Shown: positions 8,465 to 18,200 of the stretch, one piece after another | Layout: every line of letters starts with the position of its first letter | Position numbering within the stretch: the stretch's first letter is position 1 | Origin: Flectonema sp. DT1601 | Taxonomy: Eukaryota > Euglenozoa > Diplonemea > Diplonemida > Diplonemidae | Length of the DNA: 64,000 nucleotides | NCBI GenBank assembly: GCA_964019425.1 | Contig: OZ025821.1 | Span: forward strand, 449,001 to 513,000 | Direction: 5' to 3' | The notes under the pieces: model-generated | The model's input: the letters and a program-made list of their open reading frames with translations, nothing else | What the model was told of the DNA's origin: nothing | Database searches by the model: none | Made by a program: the position numbers and the translations under genes

Positions 8465-9289
8465 TTAACGACAACAAACATGAAAAACACAAGCAGCAAA
8501 CAGCTGCTGCGCAAGCCGAAACTTCCTTTTTCCTCCGCTACTCATGCCGGCAAACAAACCCAAGAAATTGACAATTTCAAAGGAGAGCAATACCAACAAC
8601 AAAACAATCCAAAGAAGAAAAGAACAGGCATCGGAAAGCGCGGCGACAGCTTCAAACAAATACTTAATGTCAACTTTATTGACTACGGCTGCCGCCTCGA
8701 CTTTCCATCCCCTGAAGATGCGTTCCAAGTGTTTCTTGCTCTGATCAATCCGGTGATTGATGCAAAACAGCTTAACACTCTGGTCAGCAATCTCCGTACA
8801 TGCAACCACTTTCCCGAACCCCCCGCGAATCACCTCGGACGCAGACTTCAGATCTGCCTCGACCGTGCGATAAGCACCAATGGGTCCAGCAAAAAAAGAA
8901 AGGAAACATGCCTCCAGTTCGGAGCGAACGCTTCTCGAAAACAAGAGAAACCGATCAAACAGAGAAAGTACAGAGAACATGAAGTCAGCCGCTGAATTGG
9001 CTGCTTCATTCACCCAAGCCATTACGAGGTCAGCAAACCTGACACACTCGAGCTCAAGCGCAGCCGCAAAAACACGAGGGCCCCGCGGAACTTGCATTGC
9101 TGTGAATTGCATGAAGTCCGAAGACAGCTTGCTTCCAACTCGACAGCACTGACTCAGAAAGTCGAGAAATGATGACGAGATCAATCTGAGGAAGTCAACA
9201 CCAAAGTTCAAAAGACACAGTGAACGGCGAAGCGCTTCTGCCATGTCGTTATGAATCCTGATGAACCACTGCACCAGAACTCTGAACAT
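8465..9289 (-). CDS. Unrecognised protein with a membrane segment
   Basis: About 274 codons from ATG 9289. The product is alternately amphipathic and hydrophobic, Cys- and Phe-rich, with one clear membrane span near residues 228-246 (LLWIVLLLVLLSFEIVNF). It then ends in a short basic tail. The sequence is distinctly richer in G+C than its surroundings, in line with real coding or a different origin. The frame is open upstream of the ATG, and the preceding ORF (9298-9786) ends nine bases before it in another frame. The two may be one gene with an unresolved junction. General layout recalls DC-STAMP-like membrane proteins, but I cannot confirm this. Confidence 0.5.
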   Translation of the reverse strand: MFRVLVQWFIRIHNDMAEALRRSLCLLNFGVDFLRLISSSFLDFLSQCCRVGSKLSSDFMQFTAMQVPRGPRVFAAALELECVRFADLVMAWVNEAANSAADFMFSVLSLFDRFLLFSRSVRSELEACFLSFFAGPIGAYRTVEADLKSASEVIRGGFGKVVACTEIADQSVKLFCINHRIDQSKKHLERIFRGWKVEAAAVVNKVDIKYLFEAVAALSDACSFLLWIVLLLVLLSFEIVNFLGLFAGMSSGGKRKFRLAQQLFAACVFHVCCR

Positions 9290-9297
9290 TCTCAGAA

Positions 9298-9786
9298 TCA
9301 GGAGACATATTCCATTTGCGACGACGTGGAGTCGACAGTGGTGCGTGCAGCATAAGGTGCTCCTTTTCCAACCAGCGACGTGTTGACGCTGCCACCGTTG
9401 CCACCAATGTGCGTGTAGGTTCCACTGCGTACGGAAGCATGCTGGAAACTACAATCCGATGTGGGTTCACCGCACAACTTCCATGCGGAATGCCTTTCCA
9501 TCATCTGTCTTCTCTCCTCCCTCTTCCAAGCAGCAGTCTTCTCCCTCCGCATCTCCACCCACTCGGTCACCTTCCTCGCCCTCTCGCGGAACATGCGCTC
9601 TTGCAGTTCAAGTAACCTCTGAACGTACTTCCTCATCATAACTTGCGTGCGATATTCCATCAACGCTTCTTGCGGCGTCGGTTCCCGGAAACTCCTGTGC
9701 AGAACAGATCGTTTTGCTTCCGCCTCCGATAACCAGATTATCGGGGTAGCAATAAGCGACAACACGGCCATTGCAACAATCATCAT
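9298..9786 (-). CDS. Unrecognised protein with N-terminal signal anchor
   Basis: 162 codons from ATG 9786. Residues 2-20 form a hydrophobic signal or anchor (MIVAMAVLSLIATPIIWL), followed by a highly charged Arg/Glu/Lys helix (MFRERARKVTEWVEMRREK) likely to be a coiled coil, then a Gly/Ser/Thr-rich tail. It lies immediately upstream of 8465-9289 on the same strand and shares its raised G+C, so the pair may be one transmembrane protein split by an intron or frame change I could not place. Function unknown. Confidence 0.5.
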   Translation of the reverse strand: MMIVAMAVLSLIATPIIWLSEAEAKRSVLHRSFREPTPQEALMEYRTQVMMRKYVQRLLELQERMFRERARKVTEWVEMRREKTAAWKREERRQMMERHSAWKLCGEPTSDCSFQHASVRSGTYTHIGGNGGSVNTSLVGKGAPYAARTTVDSTSSQMEYVS

Positions 9787-10301
9787 CCTTGAGCGATGTT
9801 TTGTTTTACGATGACACTGAAAAAAGGGAACTTACTTAAAAAGAGAGACACACATTTCTAGTAGTGTTAAGTACTTAATCAAGTTCAAGTCGAGTTCACA
9901 CACTACGGTAATCAGGGAAGACCCACCACTAACGTGAGAATTGACTAAACAGGTGACGGCAAATAAATCAAAACAATTCAATAAATTATTTTCCTCTTCT
10001 CAAACATTCCCACCAAACAACACAATTCAACTTCACCACAAATCACAGCACGAAGAACAAATTCAGAAAAATCAAGGAAGGAAAACGAAATAATAGTTCC
10101 ACACACATTCGACATTCGCACCTCCGAAACACGCAACACACACAAACCATAGCAGGAACTCAAATACGAAACACGAACACTCAAACCACACATATGAACA
10201 CACAACACACTAACCAACATACTACTCAAACTACACATATGAACACACAAAACACACACAAAGGGTAATAAGAACTCGTCAGAGTTTCAACACACAACAC
10301 T
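9787..10301. other. Gene-free stretch with AC-rich simple repeat
   Basis: 10190-10265 repeats CATATGAACACACAA-type units. The Cys/Val-rich minus-strand frame over it (9978-10259) reflects TG repeats and is not credible as a gene. Confidence 0.5.
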
Positions 10302-11189
10302 TCACAACACACTCCTGTTGCAAGGCTTGTCAACGCAAACAACAGTCGGAGGGCAAACCATTCCCTCAGGACACGTAATTACATTCTTCAACAAGCAGTC
10401 CTGATTAAACTTACAAGCTCCATCACATGGATCAGGGCAAGGGTGGAACTCACAGTTGTTGTCGGCATCTCTCCCAACGAAGGAGCCATCTTGACATTGC
10501 TTCGCATCATCCGTACACACTTGAACGACAGGTTTGCATGTTGGGAACTCCGGGCACGGAGGAATCAGACACGGAGCAACAACGATCTCACAAACCTCAC
10601 CCTTTGGGCACTTCTTGTCACACTTTGGCTGAACAACAGTTTTACACGTCTCAACTACTGGGCGTGGTGGAATCAGACACGGAGCAACCATGTGTTCACA
10701 AACGTCACCCTTTGGACACCTCCTGTTGCAAGGCTTGTCAAAGCAAACAGCGCGTGGTGTACAAACCATTCCCTCAGGACACTTAATCTTCTGAATTAAG
10801 CAATCTTGGTTAAACAAACAACTTCCTCCACATGGATCAGGGCAAGGGTGGAACTCACAGTTGTTGTTGGAATCTCTTCCAACGGAGGAGCCGTCAGGAC
10901 ACTTCTTAGCATCGGCCGTACAGTGAACTGGAGCTGGTGCTTCCCAACTACACTCATATTGATAACATGGGGCAGTCTTGCAGACTCTCTTAACATCAAC
11001 ACAAGTGTATCCTGCCTTGCACGGCTTGTCAGAACATCCAATCTCAGACCAAGGCTTGCAGGTCGATGAATCTCCGTGGTCTGTGATGACGCAATCGTTA
11101 CCATATTCACACTTGCTAAACATACAGTGGTTAGTAATACATGTTGGGACTGGATGACAACTAAAAGTATTACAGATAGTATCCCTCAT
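10302..11189 (-). CDS. Cysteine-rich repeat protein, probably secreted
   Basis: About 295 codons, taking the first in-frame ATG at 11189; the open frame extends to 11219. Almost every eighth residue is Cys. Two long repeats contain C-T-x-D-A-K-x-C-x-D-G-S-x-V-G-R-D-x2-N-N-C-E-F-H-P-C-P-D-P-C, then FNQDCL, CPEGMVC and DKPCNR. Between them a shorter CPKGxVCE..APCLIPP repeat occurs twice. The motif is common in extracellular proteins of marine protists. No signal peptide is visible, so a 5' exon is probably missing. The C-terminus stops in mid-repeat (DKPCNR then three residues), so a further exon or truncation is likely. Confidence 0.6.
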   Translation of the reverse strand: MRDTICNTFSCHPVPTCITNHCMFSKCEYGNDCVITDHGDSSTCKPWSEIGCSDKPCKAGYTCVDVKRVCKTAPCYQYECSWEAPAPVHCTADAKKCPDGSSVGRDSNNNCEFHPCPDPCGGSCLFNQDCLIQKIKCPEGMVCTPRAVCFDKPCNRRCPKGDVCEHMVAPCLIPPRPVVETCKTVVQPKCDKKCPKGEVCEIVVAPCLIPPCPEFPTCKPVVQVCTDDAKQCQDGSFVGRDADNNCEFHPCPDPCDGACKFNQDCLLKNVITCPEGMVCPPTVVCVDKPCNRSVL

Positions 11190-11654
11190 GTAACATCTCA
11201 CACTCACGCACAAACACACAAGGAGGTTAAACGCTCACTTCATCATTAGTTCTGCTCCTGTATTTAAGAATATGAAATATATACAAAAGTTACAAAAGCA
11301 AACACCCTCTCATGTCACCATCACCGTAAAGCCCTCTCAACGATCCCTCCTTCCATCACACGGCAAGTGGTACCATTTTCCACTTAACTTACTCTCCTCC
11401 CCCCACTTCCTCTCCACCACATCACTTGTGACATGTCCTTCCTGATAACAAAAAGAAGAAAGAATGATTGCAAACAAACGAACAGAACAAACAACAAATT
11501 AATAACCTAAAGTCAGCGGCAAAACCTTTCCCCCCGACACGCAAAGCGTATTTGTTTGTGCGTTCAGGGGAATCACCACGGAAGGAATGCTATTCGCTAG
11601 ACTTTAAAAGAAAGGTACGAAATCAACGAAAAGAAAGTGTTTATAAAAATTATT

Positions 11655-12530
11655 TATAAAAAAAGAGTCGAAATCATGTAATCTGTATTCAGGGTGTTGA
11701 TGGCAACTGACTTGGCTCTGGAGGGTGCACCTTGAGTTTTAAGAATACTCTTCGGATTTTCAACTGTTTTCGTCACCTGTTTTTCTGGTGTACGAGGCGT
11801 TAGGTGTTTGATCCTCGGTGACTCCATAGGCTGCGGTTCATCTAGAGTCTAAATCATCAATCTCCATTGGCTGGAGTGTTTTGTAACTGCTCACTTTGAG
11901 TATCTGATAAATTGTTAGATTGGTTACAAATGGTAAGAATTCCTTCCTTATTAACTGTTTTTGTAATAGGGAAATAATTACCTAAACCATTCATGCCAAT
12001 TGCATGTATTTCTCTGATAAAATGTATCAACAAGGTTTTAGCAAGGGCATTCTTTAGCCGATTTCAAATCTGTTTTTGGAAGAAACCTACTCTCCGTCGC
12101 ATGATCACAAAGGATGTCTCTGAGAGTTGTATTGAGTCTACGAGAGACTTTCATTCTGGTTAGAGGTTCTGTGCTTCCTGCTGCTAGTTCTGAAGCTTCA
12201 TAAATCTTTGCAATTAAATATTCCATTGAAAGGAATATTCTCCATGGCAGGGTGTACAAATTTGACTTTTAGCCAGGCTGCTTTTTGGTTGCCCTGTCTT
12301 TTTTAGAAGGTTATTTGGGGAATTAAAATGTGAAAGTGAACTGATTACTCTACAGACACACCACAGTACCGGATCACGAACCCTCCCCACTTGCAGCAAA
12401 CACAAAGACCGACCTGATTCCTTCCGGCTGCGATAATATCTTCATTTAAAGAATCGAGATTCAGCAGATGGTTGATCTGTCTTCGGACTGAAGCAAATTT
12501 CCCTGCATTGGTTTCTATTGTGAGTTTGTC
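11655..12530 (-). pseudogene. Decayed multi-piece coding remnant, unrecognised
   Basis: Successive coding-like pieces lie on the minus strand in different frames. About 12414-12520 reads as a helical piece (FASVRRQINHLLNLDSLNED) next to an AATCAG/GTCGGT boundary. 12050-12230 has LTRMKVSRRLNTTLRDILCD. About 11885-12050 has ALAKTLLIHFIREIHAIGMN. 11660-11850 has RIKHLTPRTPEKQVTKTVEN followed by KSILKTQ. The short gaps have no good introns and frames change repeatedly, so it looks like a broken gene; unresolved small introns are an alternative. A fragment of repeat family A lies within it (12316-12347). I do not recognise the protein. Confidence 0.35.
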
Positions 12531-12819
12531 ATCCTCCGTATGATATCAGGTTCTGAGCTGTCACGTTTCTCTTTGGGTCTGTCTCTTTTATCATCGATAA
12601 TGGGGGGGGTTTACCTTCCGTTTTTTCCCTCTCTCGACGTTCAAATCTACTAGTCTCACGAGTGTCTAACAATGCACGTTAGACCAGAGTCACAGTGGTC
12701 ATCTCCATGGCGATCAAACAGATTTTAGTTGCTAATTTTCCTAGTTGAGCGCCACTTGCCTGTGCTACCTATTTTACCGTAAGTCTTTATAAAACTCATG
12801 AGGACTTAACTACTGTTAG

Positions 12820-12905
12820 GGGGTTAACTGTTCGAATTAAAAAAAAAACTTGTATGTAAAATTTAAATGTATCATAAACAGCGTAACGATAATTTAATGA
12901 GGATT
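12820..12905 (-). repeat. Repeat family A, partial copy
   Basis: Matches 3565-3650: GTTAACTGTTCGA, GTATCATAAACA and CGTAACGATAATTTAA are shared in the same orientation. Another short match to the same repeat is at 12316-12347 (GTGAAAGTGAACTGATTAC). Confidence 0.55.
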
Positions 12906-15900
12906 TAACTGTAACTGTCAGGGGGGTAAATTGATACTGTATTATCAAGCTCAAAAGGAACAACAATCTCTCGGACAATGGCCGTAACAGTTTTTTCATA
13001 AAACACATGAGTACTTAAATTATTAATCTTGAAAATTTAACTACAGCCAACGAACACCAGGGAAGGGGACTACCATTGTCAAATAGCCGTATGCACTGGT
13101 TTTAAAAGTAGTTCAAGATGGCGAAACACGTTTATGAAATATTTAAACGTGTTTACGTTGCACATCTTACTAATAACAAGAAAAATAAAACAAAAGGGAA
13201 ACTGATAACGCATATATGGTAAGTGGCAAAGTGCCATTCCCTCGCTACACTCCACTCCCATAGCTGTCACAAATGTAAATCAAAATGCCCCACATGACTA
13301 ATCACTACAATTAAACTCCCTGGGGTGCGACGGGATTGGGAACAACAAAAGAGGGAAAAGAAAGATCGTCTTTGGTCGGGAGGTAGGGAGTGATCGAAAA
13401 AAAAAAAAAAAGAGGGAAAAAGAGGACAATTCTTTCCCCAAATGTAGTAAAAGAAAAACTATATTGCCATTGAGAACAAGAGCTTTGCCAACTGACATAT
13501 TGTATAAAACAAAAGAAGGAGATGATGATGATTTTTTCCCTTAACAGATCAACTGTGATAGTTACGAAGAATAAAAAGATTAAATTATAAAATAAAAGAA
13601 ATAATAGAAAGTAACAATGAATTCTGACAAAGTGTCCGGAGCTTGGCAATTCGAACATTTAGTTGCGGAGTTTAGAATACTACGAAAGGGAAAAAACAGG
13701 TTGAATATAACGAGAACACCGATGGTACTTTTGACGCCATCAACCTAACTACCTTTCTAAGGAGCCGTACAAGATAAATAAAACAGAAAAACAGAGCAGA
13801 GAACGAGGGAAAGACGTGGGAACGACGTTGCAAAACCTGATTCACACATCCTGGAATTGGGCAACCTTGAAAAACAACGAAGAGTCGTTTAGAGGAAAAA
13901 GGAATATCATGCATAACCAGAGACAGATCGCATGATTAAAAAAAAAAAATAATAATAACGCAGTTCTTAACTAACACATCAAAAAGGTCTTTATTGAATT
14001 AGACTGCGAGAGTTGTTATCAATTCAAACTATTTGAGACTCACTTGCAGCACACCTGTTTGGGTGGCGCTAAGGTTTTCATCACGGTGGATATAGACAAA
14101 GTAAATGATAAAAAAAGTAATTTAGAAACAATCACTAAACATCTAAATCAGTATGTCAGGTTAGGAACAGACGAAGACTTTATTTGAAGGAAAGGAAAAC
14201 AAGTTGCGAGTTGACATTCACAAAAAACTCAAAGCTGACTTAACAGCAGCAATTCGAATTGTAAACTACCGAGAGACCACAAAGAGTGAAATCAGATAAC
14301 CTTCATCAGCGAAATAATAATACGATTGAAAGTTTAAACTTTTTTTTTTCGCACTCGACAACTGTCAGTCGAACGTACTGTCAAAACATTGTATAGATAT
14401 ATATGCAAAATAGAAATAGAAAATAAAATAGAGGTGAGCCATCTTTCAATTTGTTAACTAAACTTCATTCAGAGGGGAGCATGGCTACCGATGGATGTTC
14501 TGCAGCATTGAATCAACAAAACTATACTTGAAAAAGTACAAGTTAACGCGCAGGAACTGTTCTTTCGCTTCTTTGTGTTTATTCATTTTTTTTTTTCTTT
14601 TTTGAGTGATCGACAAAGCGTCAGATCGCATTCGGTTTTATTTGTAAGTGTTTTGGTCACTTGATAGAAGAGATTCTTCCGTTCTGTTATTATTATTATT
14701 ATTTTTTTTATTTTCTTTCGGATTAGCCACCTGATTTGCAAGCAGTCAACAGGATTTAACTGCGCCTACAGTGCGACTTCTTTTAGAGTTCTTTTTATTA
14801 ATTAGAAAATAAATTACTTGTTTGTTTTAGCGAGTTTTCAATTTCCGAATGTATAGTTTCGGTTATTTGTAGCACCAGAGATGGCTTTTTTGCCTGCGGA
14901 GGGTTTTCATTTCAAATTACTTTCTGGTAATCCGCACGCAGGTTAAAGTCTTCCGTTGGGAACTTTCAAAAACTTCATCGGAAAGTTTGGATTTGTTATA
15001 ATAAAAAACCAAAACTTGTTTCCGACTGAACTCAATTCTAGATTTTGGGGATTTGGGATGTACTCCTTCAGCTCTGATACTGCCGGAGTTTATGGCGCAA
15101 GTGTAGAAAAATCTAACAGAACTTCAAAACGTTACTGACTTTGTCAGTGTTGAGAAGTGTTTACTTTTTGAACTCACTAATTCGGCTATCAACGACGAAC
15201 ATTCTGAAAAACATTACTGCAACAGAGTTCTCTTCAACTTTGAGAACCACAGGCTACTGCAGAGAGTAGAGAACCAAACAAAACTAATTCATGACAGAAT
15301 TCCGTACAAGAGATAATTCTATGACACGATAAAGTCTAAGGTATTGAACACTTTAAAAACTCGCAGTCGCAATGAGTGGGATGCACGCAAAACAATACTC
15401 ACCATAACGGATGCGGTGCTTACTATTTACGATTTTGTCATCGCGAAAACACTGCATTACTGCTTCTCGGGGTTGGGTGTACTGGGTTGGTGGGTTGGGT
15501 TGGGTTGGGGAGCAAGTCACAAGACTTGTCTTTCCGATCGAATCAACACGATTTCGTTTCGTTTTAATAAAATAAGAACACAACACATGCGAATGCAAAA
15601 CGATTTTCCCCAAAAAGACGAATGACAAGAAGAAGGTGTTACACCAGCGGGTGTATTGAACGGGAACTTGATTAAGATTACAACTTATCGAAGTCAACGG
15701 TTGGTATTGTGGGAATTGGGAGACTAACTAACTGCTACCATGTCATCAATTGACGGACAGTAGCAATCAGACACTAACATCGAACACCGAACTTGCAAAA
15801 GGCATAGTTCGTTGACGAAAACTTTGGAACGGAAGGGGAAGGAGAAGGGATACAGTCTGTACAACGGGTTTATAGCGAATTAAAATTTATGTTATTTATT

Positions 15901-16081
15901 TTCTCCTACTTACTAAAAGGGGTAACTGTAAAAACGAACTAAACGTTCCAGCATCGCATCAGGTAGGTATCAGGATATCAATTATTTCATTTACTGAAAA
16001 GATGCTTCAGCTAAACGAAAGCATCAATCACGAAAAACGACCCAGTGAGAACTACAAGAAATCGAAGAAAAACTTTGTTGA
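12906..16081. other. Gene-free stretch
   Basis: About 3.2 kb of AT-rich sequence with A/T homopolymers. A G-rich GGTTGGGTTGGGTTGGG tract lies at 15483-15510. Short frames exist on both strands (for example near 13311-13658, 14956-15138, 15344-15625), but none has convincing composition or splice context. Confidence 0.45.
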
Positions 16082-16582
16082 TTACTTGGTGCTGCTTGCC
16101 CTCGCATTTTCGATAAAGTGTAGATATTGATCTTCAGTTATGTATAATTCCCATTCGATTTCATTCAAGAAATCAGTTTCCATCTTATTAACGAGGCTTA
16201 ATGGTAGACCCCAGATAGTCGCGTAGTAGGAATTCGAATAAAACTCATCTTCACGAGATTTAACTGCGGCGAGCATTGCAGCCAACAAGAGTTTGAAAAT
16301 GTTGTCGAACGACAAGCTGGTGCTCGTAGTTGAACACCATCGTTCTATAAATATACCTGCTGATATTATTGTTTCATCTGTGCACTTGAGGTAACACAAT
16401 ACCCTTTCAATGAAAGAACTTATTTTATATTGGGTTCTAAGATAATATATACTCTGGTTGTCTGCTTCTCCCCCTTTCGTACACAGCTTTTCAAATTCCG
16501 CTACCAGGGCCTGGATGTCATTTATTTTACTGCTCGCGACAACAGCGTGGGCGGCCGGGGTGGGATCTACTATTTCAACCAT
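16082..16582 (-). CDS. PHO80/PCL-type cyclin
   Basis: 166 codons from ATG 16582, which lies 17 nt after TTTATTTTCAG, an acceptor with a pyrimidine tract. Residues about 45-155 match the cyclin fold of the P/U type: ISSFIERVLCYLKCTDETII, then a helix with FIERW, LLLAAMLAAVKSREDEFYSN (the usual position of the conserved lysine and glutamate), and WGLPLSLVNKMETDFLNEIEWELYI. Such cyclins partner PHO85/CDK5-like kinases; kinetoplastid CYC2-type cyclins are of this class. Length fits a single cyclin box with short ends. No intron is needed. Confidence 0.8.
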   Translation of the reverse strand: MVEIVDPTPAAHAVVASSKINDIQALVAEFEKLCTKGGEADNQSIYYLRTQYKISSFIERVLCYLKCTDETIISAGIFIERWCSTTSTSLSFDNIFKLLLAAMLAAVKSREDEFYSNSYYATIWGLPLSLVNKMETDFLNEIEWELYITEDQYLHFIENARASSTK

Positions 16583-17545
16583 TTCTTGATTTTGTGATAC
16601 TGAAAATAAATAAAAAAAAAAAGGATACTAAAATATCAACAAGATTCTTAGAAAACATGTGAAACCTGTTATTTGAGACGAAAGGAAAGAAAATTAAATT
16701 CAAAATATAAAAACGTGCATCACGCAATGCAACAACGAGAAATGTTTTGATGTAAGTTGGGTGAGCTGTTCAAACAACGAAACAGTTCTACGCAAGCGAG
16801 AGGATTGCTGATGCTTTTTTCGTTATCATTTTTGTTTTTTTCCTTTTCCTTTTTCTTTTGATTCATTCTTCTGTCTTTCTTTTATTTTCAACTGTCTTTT
16901 TCCTTTTCTTTTCACTTCATCAGCTACTTCGGTTCACCATTAGCTAACTTTGGCACAGTATTCGACAATGAAGAAGATACTGTTACTCTCTATCATTGCG
17001 GTGGAGAACCACACGCAGTTTCCCAAAGGAGGGTTGTTTCTGATTACTTAGGAGCAGTTACCAAAAGTTTTTTTACTAAGAGATCGCCCATTGTTTCTGA
17101 GAAGACATTTTTTTTTTTATTTTTTTTTTTATTTATTTTTACGTCACGCATGAATTTTTTCTGTTTTTTCATATTTAAAAAAACAAATATATTCACGCTT
17201 GTATTTTTTTTTAATTTTCACTTCGTTTCGGCAGTGACAATGTTACTGTCGAGGTCAGTACAGTAATAAGAACTCCGATTTCGTTCGTAGACAGTTTTGT
17301 TATGTTTTTTTTTTTTTTTTTGTATTTTTTTCATATCAGCTTTGGCAGGAGTACCTTTGGGAAGCTCTTGGTGACCGACAATTCCGTTGTCGGAAGAAAA
17401 AAAAAAAAAAAAAAAAAGGGGGGGAAAAGGGGAAACAAAAAAAAAAAAAAAAGAGTAAATTGAATTTTTTTTGAGGTGGAGGAGAGGAGAGAGGGCTGCT
17501 GTTTGAATAGATGTATTGTATCAAAAGTTAACTTATAGTAATGTG
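16583..17545. other. Gene-free, homopolymer-rich upstream region
   Basis: Contains long T runs (17108-17150, 17305-17322) and A runs (17397-17417). No supported frame. Confidence 0.45.
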
Positions 17546-17549
17546 TAGT

Positions 17550-17743
17550 ATAATTAGGTAAATACACTACAAATGTCACGTAGACTCTTACATTATAATA
17601 ACTCTTTCTAACTTATCTGCATACATGTCTCGTTTTTGCGTCTTGTCATTCAGTGAACGGAATCGAGTTATTCAATCAGTAATTAGTGTGAGAGTACAAT
17701 GTAATATGACTGAGTGTGGATTTCACCTGTATATTACTTTTCC

Positions 17744-17775
<32 letters not shown>

Positions 17776-17865
17776 TTTCATTGTTTATTCAGGATAAGTT
17801 GTACTACTAACGGAAGAACTCACCTTAAATAAATTAAGGAAGCGCTGTCCAGAATTAAGAAGGTT
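17550..17865 (-). repeat. Dispersed repeat family A, copy 2
   Basis: Aligns with 3690-4000 in the same orientation. The donor-bearing end (TTTATTTAAG then GTGAGT, minus strand, at 17820) is intact. The stem and Sm-like site seen in copy 1 are absent, and a 22-nt A run is inserted near 17745-17770. It lies about 1.2 kb upstream of the cyclin gene, as copy 1 lies upstream of the zinc finger gene. Confidence 0.65.
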
Positions 17866-18154
17866 TCGAAGTGGGGGTAACTCGATAAAATTTGATATGA
17901 GGAAAATATCACACCTCAGGCATAAATTTCAGCATGTAACATGCCTCAGTTTTTCTAAAAAGTTTCAAATTACAGAAACCCACCTCATTGCCTAATCAAA
18001 AGACTTATAGAAATATCTGTTCCACTGACATGGCACTCACTCTTGCAATTTCGAAGACGGAATATCAAAAATTCAACAATGAGAAATGGTTAATGGCCAA
18101 TGAAAAATAACGTAACAGTCGTACTACCACTAAGACGATAATATAAATCGATAC

Positions 18155-18200
<46 letters not shown>

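Noticed and set aside
8357-8995. 212-codon plus-strand frame opposite the 8465-9289 gene
   Set aside because: Begins in a T run (poly-Phe) and has Lys/Gln-rich composition; the opposite frame is longer and has membrane-protein character.
15483-15510. Telomere-like GGTTGGG tract
   Set aside because: Only about four imperfect units, internal, with no subtelomeric features.
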